Shown: positions 9,911-18,173, numbered from the stretch's first letter. The stretch: 19,261 nt of DNA from Clostridia bacterium (GCA_030592085.1 JAUUZV010000015.1:1-19261); one strand, 5' to 3'. Translations and numbers: made by a program. Notes: a model not told the origin generated them from the letters alone.

Positions 9911-10951
9911 CTATAAATATGAACCTGCATGTGAAATGCCTGTTTTCTCATCAAATCCATACAATAAATTAAGATTCTGAATGGCTTGAGATGAGGCCCC
10001 TTTACCTATATTGTCTATAGCAGATACAATTATAACTCTATTAGTTCGTTTATCTACATGGACGGATATATCTGTAAAATTTGAGCCTACAACTTGTTTT
10101 GTATTTACCATTTGCCCAAGTTCTTTTACTCTAACAAAATATTCGTTTTTATAATAATTATTATATACCTTATATAGGGCCTCTGCAGTGATAGGTTTAA
10201 GTAAGCTTGAATAAATGGTTGCCATCATACCTCGCTTCATTGGAACTAAATGAGGTGTAAAGGTTACTTTGATATCTTTACCAGCTAGAAGTGATGTTTT
10301 TTCTTCAATTTCTGTAGTGTGACGATGTGTGGCAACTTTATATGCTAAGAAGTTTTCTGTACACTCGTTAAATTGATACATAAGATCTTGTTTTCTTCCT
10401 GCACCTGTAACACCGGAAGCTGCATCAATAATTATTGAAGTTAAATCAATTAGATTATTTTCAATTAAAGGTGCAAGACCTAATAATGAACATGTTGGAT
10501 AACAACCTGGATTAGATACTAATTGGCAATCAGATAAATCTTCTTTAAATAATTCAGGTAATCCATATATAGCTTTTTTTAAAATAGATTCATGTTTATG
10601 TGGTACATCATAAGTTGATTCATAGATAGATTGATTATCGTAGCGATAATCTGCACTTAGATCAATAATTTTTTTACCAGCTTTAAATAATGTTGCGATT
10701 ACATCTTGGCTAGTACCATGAGGTAGGGCAACAATAAAGCATGATGCTTTTTTTAATATTATGTCGTAATTTAATTCTTCTAATTCAAGATCACAAATTC
10801 CTGCAAGATTAGGGTAGATGGTTGACATCTTTTTTCCTACAAAACTTTTTGAAATTAAAGTAGTAATAGTAAACTCACTATGACCTAACAGTAATCTTAC
10901 TGTTTCATAACCTGCATATCCTGTTGCTCCTATGACACCAATTGAAATCAT
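9911..10951 (-). CDS. argC: N-acetyl-gamma-glutamyl-phosphate reductase
   Basis: This 346-residue NADP-dependent reductase makes N-acetylglutamate semialdehyde. Seen: the N-terminal nucleotide loop SIGVIGATGYAG, FIVALPHGTS, DLSADYRY, and SNPGCYPTCS with the catalytic cysteine C150. The later GVTGAGRK block and TPHLVPMKRGMMATI complete the type 1 ArgC pattern. I take the start at 10951 because GGAG (10961-10958 on this strand) is well spaced for it; an in-frame ATG at 10963 overlaps that site and would add 4 residues. It is the first gene of the arg operon, with a predicted leader of only about 20 bases, which leaves no room for a T-box or attenuator. Confidence 0.95.
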   Translation of the reverse strand: MISIGVIGATGYAGYETVRLLLGHSEFTITTLISKSFVGKKMSTIYPNLAGICDLELEELNYDIILKKASCFIVALPHGTSQDVIATLFKAGKKIIDLSADYRYDNQSIYESTYDVPHKHESILKKAIYGLPELFKEDLSDCQLVSNPGCYPTCSLLGLAPLIENNLIDLTSIIIDAASGVTGAGRKQDLMYQFNECTENFLAYKVATHRHTTEIEEKTSLLAGKDIKVTFTPHLVPMKRGMMATIYSSLLKPITAEALYKVYNNYYKNEYFVRVKELGQMVNTKQVVGSNFTDISVHVDKRTNRVIIVSAIDNIGKGASSQAIQNLNLLYGFDEKTGISHAGSYL

Positions 10952-10980
10952 TTTTTTCTCCATCCATATTTTGTTTCATA

Positions 10981-11009
10981 ATTATACATAATAATGTATA
11001 AAAATGCAA
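10981..11009 (-). promoter_or_regulatory. Promoter of the arg operon
   Basis: On the minus strand, TTGCAT (11009-11004), a 17-base spacer and a perfect TATAAT (10986-10981) are seen. Transcription would start near 10974. Just upstream of the -35 box is an unbroken A-tract on this strand (11020-11013), resembling an UP element. The -35 box is weak (3 of 6), which fits a regulated promoter. Confidence 0.75.
10983..11000. promoter_or_regulatory. Palindromic operator, candidate ArgR box
   Basis: TATACAT-AATA-ATGTATA is a perfect inverted repeat: 7-base arms, 4-base centre, 18 bases in total. The 18-base size, AT-only centre and flanking AT/TA steps match the ArgR/AhrC box (W-N-T-G-N-A-T-W4-A-T-N-C-A-N-W), except that the conserved G and its symmetric C are A and T. 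A second, overlapping register at 10973-10990 on the minus strand (TATGTATAATTATGAAAC) has a perfect left half. Both cover the -10 box of the arg promoter, so a bound repressor would block polymerase. The identity of the binder is inferred from the genes it controls. Confidence 0.55.
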
Positions 11010-11131
11010 TATCTTTTTTTTCTTATAAAATGTGCTGTTTTCATTACTTATTATGTAGTGTTCTAACAATAAATCAATCCACTTATGCAAGTTAACTAAA
11101 TAGGAGCGAAGATTTTTGTAGAAATTATCAC

Positions 11132-11163
11132 TTACCAACCATACACAATAATGGTAGTATTAT
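11132..11163 (+). promoter_or_regulatory. Possible promoter for the ABC ATPase gene
   Basis: TTACCA (11132-11137) and TAGTAT (11155-11160) are 17 bases apart; TATTAT (11158-11163) is a better -10 box but 20 bases away. A small inverted repeat, TACCA (11133-11137) with TGGTA (11152-11156), covers the same stretch and could be an operator. This is weak evidence; a promoter must lie somewhere in 10975-11190. Confidence 0.35.
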
Positions 11164-11198
11164 ATAGAAAGTTTAATAAATTATAGGAGGAATATTAA

Positions 11199-12323
11199 AT
11201 GGCAAAAGTAGTAGTAAAAAATGTTTATAAAAAGTATGAACCATCACGTGGTGGGATCACCGCTGTTTCTGATTTTAATTTATCAATTGAAGATAAAGAA
11301 TTTTTAGTATTATTAGGACCTTCTGGTTGTGGTAAAACAACAACCTTAAGAATGATAGCGGGTCTTGAAGATATTACAGCTGGTGAAATATATATTGGTG
11401 ATAAACTAGTAAATGACGTTCAACCAAAAGACAGAGATATTGCGATGGTTTTCCAAAACTATGCATTATATCCTCATATGTCAGTATTTGATAACATGGC
11501 GTTTGGACTAAAATTAAGAAAAACACCAAAGGATGAAATTAAAAAGAGAGTTCATGAAGCTGCTAGAATCTTAGAAATTGAACATCTATTAGACAGAAAA
11601 CCTAAAGCCTTATCAGGTGGACAAAGACAAAGGGTTGCCTTAGGTCGTGCTATTGTTCGTGAACCAAAAGTTTTCCTAATGGACGAGCCTCTATCTAATC
11701 TAGATGCTAAATTAAGAGGACAGATGCGTGTTGAATTAACTAAATTACATCAACGTCTACAAACAACGATTGTTTATGTTACACATGACCAGGTTGAAGC
11801 CATGACCATGGGTACTAGGATTGTTTGTATGAGACTTGGATTTATTCAGCAAGTAGATAATCCACAAGTAATGTATGATTATCCAGCAAATGTATATGTT
11901 GCAGGATTTATTGGAACACCACAAATGAACTTTGCAGATGCTACAATTAAAGATGACGGAAAAAATATTTATATTAATGTGGGTAACTCAAGTATTAAAT
12001 TACCTGAAAGCAGAGCAAAAAATATTATAGGTCAAGGATATGATGGAAAAGAAGTAATAATGGGAATTAGACCTGAAGCTTTACATGATGAGCAAGTATA
12101 TATTGATTCATTACCTGATTCAATTGTTAATGCTGATGTTGAAGTTGTTGAGATGTTAGGACCTGAAGCACTTGTTTACTGTGTTATTGAAGGAAATAAT
12201 ATGATTACACGATTCAAACCTAATACTAAAGCAAGACATGGTGATGTCATAAAAGTTGCACTTGATACAGAGAGACTACATATCTTTGATAAAGATACTG
12301 AAAAAGCTTTATTTAGAGACTAG
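11199..12323 (+). CDS. msmX: Sugar ABC transporter ATPase, MsmX/UgpC/MalK type
   Basis: This 374-residue protein is a nucleotide-binding subunit of carbohydrate (CUT1) ABC importers. It shows the Walker A GPSGCGKTT (40-48, K46), Q-loop MVFQNYALYPHMSV, signature LSGGQRQR (138-145), Walker B FLMDEPLSNLD (D162, E163) and switch His H196. The C-terminal third is the OB-type regulatory domain, starting after YVAGFIGTPQMNF, which is the MsmX/UgpC hallmark. No permease or binding-protein gene is adjacent. In Bacillus, MsmX is a stand-alone ATPase serving several sugar importers, so a shared role is a fair inference. The ATG is preceded by AGGAGG (11185-11190). It is a single-gene unit closed by the terminator at 12343. 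Confidence 0.9.
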   Translation: MAKVVVKNVYKKYEPSRGGITAVSDFNLSIEDKEFLVLLGPSGCGKTTTLRMIAGLEDITAGEIYIGDKLVNDVQPKDRDIAMVFQNYALYPHMSVFDNMAFGLKLRKTPKDEIKKRVHEAARILEIEHLLDRKPKALSGGQRQRVALGRAIVREPKVFLMDEPLSNLDAKLRGQMRVELTKLHQRLQTTIVYVTHDQVEAMTMGTRIVCMRLGFIQQVDNPQVMYDYPANVYVAGFIGTPQMNFADATIKDDGKNIYINVGNSSIKLPESRAKNIIGQGYDGKEVIMGIRPEALHDEQVYIDSLPDSIVNADVEVVEMLGPEALVYCVIEGNNMITRFKPNTKARHGDVIKVALDTERLHIFDKDTEKALFRD

Positions 12324-12342
12324 TCAAAAAAAATAATTTTAT

Positions 12343-12374
12343 AAAACAGCTATCAATTATGATAGCTGTTTTTT
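12343..12374 (+). terminator. Strong intrinsic terminator
   Basis: AAAACAGCTATCA (12343-12355) pairs perfectly over 13 bases with TGATAGCTGTTTT (12360-12372) around the loop ATTA, and T residues continue to 12374. It lies 20 bases after the ATPase gene and insulates it from the division operon. The A-rich 5' flank means the reverse strand also ends in a T run, but no minus-strand gene approaches from that side. Confidence 0.93.
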
Positions 12375-12375
12375 C

Positions 12376-12404
12376 TTTAAAAATATTTTTTGATATGTTA
12401 TGAT
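12376..12404 (+). promoter_or_regulatory. Possible promoter of the CdaR-ftsEX operon
   Basis: TTTAAA (12376-12381, 4 of 6) and TATGAT (12399-12404, 5 of 6) are 17 bases apart, directly after the terminator T run. This is the only unclaimed space before the first gene. The call is moderate because AT-rich DNA gives many such matches. Confidence 0.45.
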
Positions 12405-12440
12405 ATAGTTCGTAGGAAGCATAATGGAGGTAGTACAAAT

Positions 12441-13508
12441 TTGCTGACACCACTAAAAAAACAGTTATCAAAAATTGTTCCATGCAATTTTGGTGTGATA
12501 GATCAAAAAGGAAATATTTTAATGACATCTGATGAGAATATTGATTATATATCATCACTAGTAAATGATATGCTTTTGTCATCAGTTTTTCCAATGGAAA
12601 CATCATCATATGTGATTAGTAGAATAAAGCCTTATCGTACAAATATATTCTATTTTTATCTAGAGAAAAAGGTAAAGAATCATTTATTAGTATTACAATT
12701 ACTTTCTGCTATGACGGAGAATTTCATTAAATCTTATTATGATAAATTTGATAGAGCACATTTTCTAAGATCAGTAATTCAACAAGAAGTTACAGAGTCA
12801 AATATGAAAAAGAAAATGATTTCATATAAAATTACTAATGAGAGGAAGAGGATTGTTCTTAAAATTAAAACCATTGAAAAAACAAATCACTCAATTGAAA
12901 CTATTTTAAACAATTTATTCAGTGATCATAAATTTGATTATGTTATTGAATTAGATAATTGTGATATTGTTTACATTATGGAAGTAGATGAGGATGCAGA
13001 AGAAATTGCTATTACAGCTGCTAAAAATCTCATAGCTACTATAGAACAGGAATTACTTATACCGGTAGTAGTTGGTATTGGAAAATTAGTTTATGATATA
13101 GCTTCATTGGCTGATTCATATGAAAGCGCAAGTTTAGCATGTGAAATTGGAGGTATTTTTGAAAGTGAAAAAAATATCTTTACATATTCAAAATTGGGGA
13201 TAGGCGTATTTATTAGTAAATTAAATAAAGAAGAATTAGCTCAATACTTAAATATGATTATAGACGTTGAATTATTTACAAAACTAGATGAAGAAATAAT
13301 TAGAACTATTCAGAAGTTTTTTGAAAATAATTTAAATATATCTGAGACAGCTAGAAAAATGTATTTACATAGAAATACATTAGTATATCGGATTGATAAA
13401 GTCTTGAAGCAAACAGGACTTGATGTTAGAAATTTTGATGATGCCTTATTATTTAAGACAGCATATATGGTGAAATCTTACATGGAGAAGCTAAATGATA
13501 ATACTTAA
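12441..13508 (+). CDS. CdaR/PucR-type transcriptional regulator heading the division operon
   Basis: This 355-residue protein has three parts. Residues 1-110 form an N-terminal sensor-like region with FGVIDQKGNILMTSDE. A GGDEF-like middle domain spans about 115-270, with VVVGIGKLVYDIASLADSYESASLAC, typical of CdaR/PucR proteins. The C-terminal helix-turn-helix (about 296-350) contains ISETARKMYLHRNTLVYRID. In the family such proteins control sugar-diacid, purine or amino-acid genes; the ligand here is unknown. I place the start at the TTG at 12441 because GGAGG (12426-12430) is the only good ribosome site; the open frame extends back to 12390, but that part lies in promoter sequence. The 3' end overlaps ftsE by 14 bases, so the two are probably translationally coupled. 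Confidence 0.82.
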   Translation: MLTPLKKQLSKIVPCNFGVIDQKGNILMTSDENIDYISSLVNDMLLSSVFPMETSSYVISRIKPYRTNIFYFYLEKKVKNHLLVLQLLSAMTENFIKSYYDKFDRAHFLRSVIQQEVTESNMKKKMISYKITNERKRIVLKIKTIEKTNHSIETILNNLFSDHKFDYVIELDNCDIVYIMEVDEDAEEIAITAAKNLIATIEQELLIPVVVGIGKLVYDIASLADSYESASLACEIGGIFESEKNIFTYSKLGIGVFISKLNKEELAQYLNMIIDVELFTKLDEEIIRTIQKFFENNLNISETARKMYLHRNTLVYRIDKVLKQTGLDVRNFDDALLFKTAYMVKSYMEKLNDNT

Positions 13509-14172
13509 AGATGTTACAAAAGTGTATAAAAATGGGTCAGAAGCTCTTAAAAATATTTCTCTTGCAATTCCAAAGGGTCAATTTGCCTTTGTGATTGGTC
13601 CTAGTGGGTCTGGAAAATCAACTTTAGTTAAAATGATTATGAGAGAAGAATTACCTACTCATGGAGAAGTTTTTGTAAATGGATATGATATGTTTGGGAT
13701 TAGACGTCATCAAATTCCAGCTTTTAGACGAAGTATTGGTGTTGTTTTTCAAGATTTTAAACTATTGCCAAATAAAACGGCTTATGAAAATGTTGAGTTT
13801 GCTTTACAAATCACAGGAATTAATAGAAGAGATATTAAAAAATTAGTACCACATTTATTGAAAATAGTTGGATTAAGTCAATGTACAAATGCATATCCAG
13901 ATGAATTATCAGGTGGTGAACAACAACGAGTGGCATTAGCCAGAGCTATTGCAAATGGACCTGATTTATTAATTGCTGATGAACCTACTGGAAATTTAGA
14001 TCCAAAAACATCAATTGGAATTATTGAATTATTAGGAAAAATTAATAAGATGGGAACAACAGTACTTGTTGCAACACACGATAGTTCCATTGTTAATAGA
14101 ATGAGAAAACGAGTAATTGTCCTTGATGAAGGACGACTTGTAGACGATCAAATGAGAGGACATTATATCTAA
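13495..14172 (+). CDS. ftsE: Cell division ATP-binding protein FtsE
   Basis: This 225-residue ABC ATPase has Walker A GPSGSGKST (35-43, K41), Q-loop VVFQDFKLLPNKTAYENV, signature LSGGEQQR (138-145), Walker B LLIADEPTGNLD (D162, E163) and switch His H195. The sequence DFKLLPNKTAYENV and the adjacent ftsX identify FtsE. It works on the inner membrane face, where ATP hydrolysis drives FtsX and thereby outer-face peptidoglycan hydrolases. The ATG at 13495 has GGAG 7 bases upstream, inside the previous gene. Its stop overlaps the ftsX start (TAATG). Confidence 0.97.
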   Translation: MIILKDVTKVYKNGSEALKNISLAIPKGQFAFVIGPSGSGKSTLVKMIMREELPTHGEVFVNGYDMFGIRRHQIPAFRRSIGVVFQDFKLLPNKTAYENVEFALQITGINRRDIKKLVPHLLKIVGLSQCTNAYPDELSGGEQQRVALARAIANGPDLLIADEPTGNLDPKTSIGIIELLGKINKMGTTVLVATHDSSIVNRMRKRVIVLDEGRLVDDQMRGHYI

Positions 14173-15071
14173 TGAGTATTGCCAACGGAGCTAGAATAGT
14201 AAAAGAATCATTTACTAATATGAGTCGAAATAGGGTGTTAACTATTACTAGTATCTTTACTGTGTTTGTAACATTATTAATTATAGGTATATTTGGTTTG
14301 TTTTTACTAAATATTTCATATAACGCATCAGCCCTTGATGAATTACTTGATGTGAAGATTTTCCTTATACCAGAAGCAGATGTTTATACAATTAACGCAT
14401 TAAATGAAACGCTAAATCTAGATGAAAAAATAATTAGTGTGGAATATATTTCACAAGAACAAGCATATGAAGCAACAAAGGAACTTTTTGATGACGATAT
14501 GGAATCATTAGGACTTGGTGCAGATTTTTTACCCGCTTCTTTTGTTATAACATTAAAAGATTATGAGCAAGTTGATTATGTAGTGGAAATGTACAGACAG
14601 TATCCATCTATCTACAAAGTTACTTATCATAAAGAATCTTTTGATTTTACCTCAAATTACTCAAAATGGATAAGAAATATTTCAGGAGCGCTAGGAGTGG
14701 TTCTTGCGACTTTAGCAGTATTGCTAATATCAAATACTATTAGATTAACTGTACATTCTAGAAACGAAGAAGTAGTTATTATGAAATATATTGGGGCTAC
14801 AGAAGCTAGAATTAAGATACCATTTGTAATAGAAGGTGGATTAATAGGGTTCTTTGGTGCTATAATATCATTTATAGTGACAGGTTTTATCTATGTTAAA
14901 ATTTATAATGTATTTATGAATTCAAGCAGTGATGAATTATTCTTAACAGGGCTAAAAATAGCTCCATTACAAGAAACACTACTCATGGTGTTTGTCGGAT
15001 TTATTGTCTTAGGTGTTATCCTAGGTTTAGTAGGTAGTCTATTTGCTATCCGAAAACATTTACGAGTTTAG
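14172..15071 (+). CDS. ftsX: Cell division membrane protein FtsX
   Basis: This 299-residue protein is the membrane partner of FtsE. A hydrophobic segment near residues 20-50 (TITSIFTVFVTLLIIGIFGLF) is followed by an extracellular domain of about 120 residues (DVKIFLIPEADVYTINAL to SFDFTSNYSKW). Three more membrane segments follow, the first after NISGALG with the short loop NEEVVIMKYIGAT. Four segments and one large outer loop are the FtsX pattern. The loop is where FtsX contacts peptidoglycan hydrolases in Bacillota. No strong ribosome site is well spaced (GAGAGGA ends 11 bases before the ATG), so translation may depend on coupling to ftsE. Its stop TAG forms part of the next gene's ribosome site, TAGGAG. 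Confidence 0.95.
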   Translation: MSIANGARIVKESFTNMSRNRVLTITSIFTVFVTLLIIGIFGLFLLNISYNASALDELLDVKIFLIPEADVYTINALNETLNLDEKIISVEYISQEQAYEATKELFDDDMESLGLGADFLPASFVITLKDYEQVDYVVEMYRQYPSIYKVTYHKESFDFTSNYSKWIRNISGALGVVLATLAVLLISNTIRLTVHSRNEEVVIMKYIGATEARIKIPFVIEGGLIGFFGAIISFIVTGFIYVKIYNVFMNSSSDELFLTGLKIAPLQETLLMVFVGFIVLGVILGLVGSLFAIRKHLRV

Positions 15072-15081
15072 GAGTGAACAA

Positions 15082-16218
15082 ATGAAAAAAACTATAATTG
15101 TATTTTTAATAATAATTTTAAGCTTTTCTTTAACTGTATCAGCTGAAGAAAATATTTATGACAAACAACAGGACAAAGATTGGGTAGATTCAAAATTAGA
15201 TAATGTTATTAATGAGTTGTCTGAAAAAGTAGAATTAAAAGAATATTATGAGATAGTTATTGAAGGCTCAATTAATAATCAATTAGAACAAGAAGAACAA
15301 TTAAAACAATTTCAAGCTTGGTTAATTTTAACACGCGATGAGATTGATACATTTAAGGTGTCAATTATGGAAAGTGAAATGCAGTATGCCATGAAACTTG
15401 ATCATTTGAAAAAAAGAATTGTAGATGCATATATTAACTCTGGAATAAATTTACTCGATATAATTGCAAAAGCAAGTGATATTAATGATATTTTTGAAGA
15501 AATAGAAGTGAGAAAATATATTAATAAACATGATCAGCAGTTAATGGCTGATTTAGTAATTTTAAAAATTGATTTAGAGGAAAAAAGGGTTTATGCAGAA
15601 AGTCTAGCTTTTACTTATGAAGTAGCTATTATAGACACAAATACAGCTTTGTTTAATATGAATCAGATTGAATTAATTGCCACAGAAACAGTTGATATGT
15701 CTTCACAAGATATAAATGTTTTGAGAGATAGAGCAGCTGTATTAGAAGCTGAGTCAGCTGCTTTAATGAACGAAATTATTGAATTACAATCAAAACTTGA
15801 TTATGCTGGTGGACAAATGATTTGGCCACTTCCAGCTGATAGAACACTTCCAACAGGTGGTGGTTTATATGGTATGAGGATACACCCGATTTTTGGCGTA
15901 TGGAAAATGCACACAGGTATTGATATTGGATCTCCATGGGATGCTAATATCTTAGCTGTTAACGATGGAGTTGTATTAAAAGCTGGATTTAGTTCAGGAT
16001 ATGGAAATAGAATTGTTATTGATCATGGTGGTGGTTTTGTTACACTTTATGCACATGGAAATACTATTTTAGTAAAAGAAGGGGAAGCTGTAACAAAAGG
16101 ACAGGTTATTATGTTAGCAGGTAGTACAGGTTATTCAACTGGCCCGCATCTTCATTTTGAAGTGTTTGTAAATGCAGAGCGTGTTGATCCATTATTATAT
16201 GTAGTACCATCAAGATAG
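15082..16218 (+). CDS. Secreted M23-family peptidoglycan hydrolase (FtsEX partner)
   Basis: This 378-residue protein starts with a signal peptide, MKKTIIVFLIIILSFSLTVSA, with likely cleavage after A21. Residues about 30-245 are charged, helical and coiled-coil-like. The C-terminal domain (about 250-378) is a LytM/M23 endopeptidase. It retains every key residue by comparison with LytM: zinc ligands H277 and D281 (HTGID) and H358, and active-site H325 (YAHG) and H356 (HLH). Unlike Escherichia coli EnvC, which has a degenerate LytM domain and only activates amidases, this protein should cut peptidoglycan itself. The coiled coil followed by an enzyme, with the gene 10 bases after ftsX, matches hydrolases controlled by FtsEX. 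The ATG at 15082 is chosen for GGAG (15071-15074) and the signal peptide; an in-frame opening from 15043 lies inside ftsX. Confidence 0.93.
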   Translation: MKKTIIVFLIIILSFSLTVSAEENIYDKQQDKDWVDSKLDNVINELSEKVELKEYYEIVIEGSINNQLEQEEQLKQFQAWLILTRDEIDTFKVSIMESEMQYAMKLDHLKKRIVDAYINSGINLLDIIAKASDINDIFEEIEVRKYINKHDQQLMADLVILKIDLEEKRVYAESLAFTYEVAIIDTNTALFNMNQIELIATETVDMSSQDINVLRDRAAVLEAESAALMNEIIELQSKLDYAGGQMIWPLPADRTLPTGGGLYGMRIHPIFGVWKMHTGIDIGSPWDANILAVNDGVVLKAGFSSGYGNRIVIDHGGGFVTLYAHGNTILVKEGEAVTKGQVIMLAGSTGYSTGPHLHFEVFVNAERVDPLLYVVPSR

Positions 16219-16228
16219 GAGAAAATTA

Positions 16229-17443
16229 TTGAGAAATAAATTAGTACTTTGGATTGTATCCATTGTTGTTACAATAGCACTATCAGTTAGCGGCACATTA
16301 GTGGCCGTTACCTTTGTTGACTCATTTCAAGAAAAATATGTTATTGAATTTAATAAAGAGGAAGTATCATTTGAGTCTATTAAAGTTTTTAATGAAGTTA
16401 TTGCTCATTTAGAGAATGAATTTGTAGATGGATTTGATATGGACGAAGCTGTTAAAGGTGCTACTGCTGGAATAGCTGCATCTGTAAAAGATCCTTATAC
16501 AATGTACGTACCAGAAGAAAACATGCAATCTATGATGGAACGTTCAACAGGTAATTATATTGGGATTGGTGTTATAATCACAAATCCAGTTGATGGGCCT
16601 GGGACGTTGATAACAACTGTTTATTCTGAGGGGCCAGCTGATCAAACAGGAATATTACCAGGTGATTTAATTTTATCAGTGGATGGCAGAGATGTTAGCG
16701 GTATTACTGATTTAGGATATATCGCTTCAATTGTTAAAGGGGAAAAGGGAACAGATGTAACATTAGGTATATTTAGAGCAATTGAAGGTGAAGAAATGGA
16801 ATATACTATTACACGTGATGAAGTTAATTCCATTGAAGTTGAAGGTGAATTAATAGATGGTCATATTGGTTATATTAGAATTATAAGTTTTTCACAAGAC
16901 TCTGATTTTGAGTTTTTAGAAGTTGTAAAAGAGCTAACAGAATTAGGTATGGACTCAATTATTCTTGATTTACGAGATAATGGAGGTGGAGATTATGGAG
17001 CTATTTTAAATATCGCTAATATGTTTATTGACTCTCAATTAATTACATATACTATTGATAAAGATGGAAACAGACGCGAACAATATGCTAGAAGTGGTAA
17101 TTTAGGGTTGCCAACAGTTGTGTTGGTTAACGAATATAGCGCGTCTGCTTCTGAAATGTTAACAGGAGCATTAAAGGATCACGATTTAGCCACAGTACTT
17201 GGAGAAATAACTTATGGTAAAGGTTCAGTTCAGGCTGTTTATACTCTATCAGATGGTAGTGGATTGCGAGTAACAGTTGCTAAATATTATACACCTGACG
17301 GAATAAGTATTCATGGAGTTGGTATTACCCCTGATGAAATTATTGAGCCAAAGGAAGAGTACTTACATTACTTTACTAGTATGATTCCAAAAGAAGAAGA
17401 TTTAGTCTATTTGAGAGCTTTAGAAATTATACAAGGACAATAG
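16229..17443 (+). CDS. S41-family C-terminal processing protease with PDZ domain (CtpB-like)
   Basis: This 404-residue protein has an N-terminal membrane anchor or uncleaved signal (about residues 5-30) and should act outside the cytoplasm. A PDZ domain spans about 95-185 (GIGVIITNPVDGPG, DQTGILPGDLILSVDG). The serine-lysine catalytic domain follows: LRDNGGGDYGA, then NEYSASASE with catalytic S306, then TYGKGSVQ with K331 and Q335. The 25-residue Ser-Lys spacing matches Escherichia coli Prc and Bacillus CtpB. It lacks the C-terminal peptidoglycan-binding extension that makes some homologues longer. The start is a TTG with AGGAGA (16217-16222) 6 bases upstream. Its place after ftsX and the M23 gene suggests it may process or clear an envelope protein, but the substrate is unknown. 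Confidence 0.92.
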   Translation: MRNKLVLWIVSIVVTIALSVSGTLVAVTFVDSFQEKYVIEFNKEEVSFESIKVFNEVIAHLENEFVDGFDMDEAVKGATAGIAASVKDPYTMYVPEENMQSMMERSTGNYIGIGVIITNPVDGPGTLITTVYSEGPADQTGILPGDLILSVDGRDVSGITDLGYIASIVKGEKGTDVTLGIFRAIEGEEMEYTITRDEVNSIEVEGELIDGHIGYIRIISFSQDSDFEFLEVVKELTELGMDSIILDLRDNGGGDYGAILNIANMFIDSQLITYTIDKDGNRREQYARSGNLGLPTVVLVNEYSASASEMLTGALKDHDLATVLGEITYGKGSVQAVYTLSDGSGLRVTVAKYYTPDGISIHGVGITPDEIIEPKEEYLHYFTSMIPKEEDLVYLRALEIIQGQ

Positions 17444-17444
17444 T

Positions 17445-18173
17445 ATGTATAGAAGCATTGCCAGATTTTATGATGAACTAACAATTGATATCGACTATGA
17501 AAAGTATGCGATATATCTTGATAAGATAATAAAACGCTATAATAAAAATGCATCAATGTTATTAGATATTGGGTGTGGAACTGGTAATTTAACGTTGCAA
17601 ATGAAGCAACTTGGCTATGATGTTACAGGTCTTGATGTTTCAGCAGCAATGCTTGAGAGATGTTATAAAAAAAACAAAGATATATTATGGCTACATCAAG
17701 ATGTTGTTGAATTAGAACTATATGGAACTTATGATGTTTTTATTAGTTTTTTAGATACAATAAATCATATTAAAGATAAAAGACAATTAAAGAAAACTTT
17801 TCAACTAATTTTTCAGTATTTAAATCCAGGTGGGATGTTTATTTTCGATATTAACACACCATATAAGTTTGAACACATATATAAAGATAATGTATTTTAT
17901 ATGATTGATGAACATTTAACATATATATGGGAAAATTCATATCATAGAAAAAATAAAATATGTGATATGGATATTACTTTTTTTGAAAAAAGTGGGAAAA
18001 ATTATAAGCGATATGATGATTATCACTGTGAACGGATGTATGAGTTTGAAGAACTTGAAAAATTAGCAGAAACCATTGGATTCAAAGTAGAAGGAATATT
18101 CAAAGATAAAACATTGAGACCAGTATCAGAACATGATTTGCGAGCTTTTTTTGTGCTTACAAAGGAGAAATAA
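17445..18173 (+). CDS. Class I SAM-dependent methyltransferase
   Basis: This 242-residue protein has a Rossmann-type methyltransferase fold. Motif I is LLDIGCGTGN (39-48), followed by VTGLDVSAAML with the Asp that binds the SAM ribose, and FISFLDTINHI as the motif IV region. The N-terminal FYDELTIDIDYEKYAIYLDKI is shared with small methyltransferases often found beside hydrolase or chaperone genes in Bacillota. No substrate can be read from the sequence; the family includes RNA, protein and small-molecule enzymes. It begins 1 base after the S41 protease stop, with AAGGA upstream, and ends directly against the hslO start. Confidence 0.85.
   Translation: MYRSIARFYDELTIDIDYEKYAIYLDKIIKRYNKNASMLLDIGCGTGNLTLQMKQLGYDVTGLDVSAAMLERCYKKNKDILWLHQDVVELELYGTYDVFISFLDTINHIKDKRQLKKTFQLIFQYLNPGGMFIFDINTPYKFEHIYKDNVFYMIDEHLTYIWENSYHRKNKICDMDITFFEKSGKNYKRYDDYHCERMYEFEELEKLAETIGFKVEGIFKDKTLRPVSEHDLRAFFVLTKEK

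Noticed and set aside
11117..11130. TGTAGAAATTATCA as a catabolite (cre) site upstream of the MsmX-type gene
   Set aside because: The outer bases fit, but the essential central CG is missing.
10905..11138. 77-codon open frame on the minus strand upstream of argC
   Set aside because: It overlaps the argC start in another frame, runs through the arg promoter and operator, and its translation has no recognisable features.
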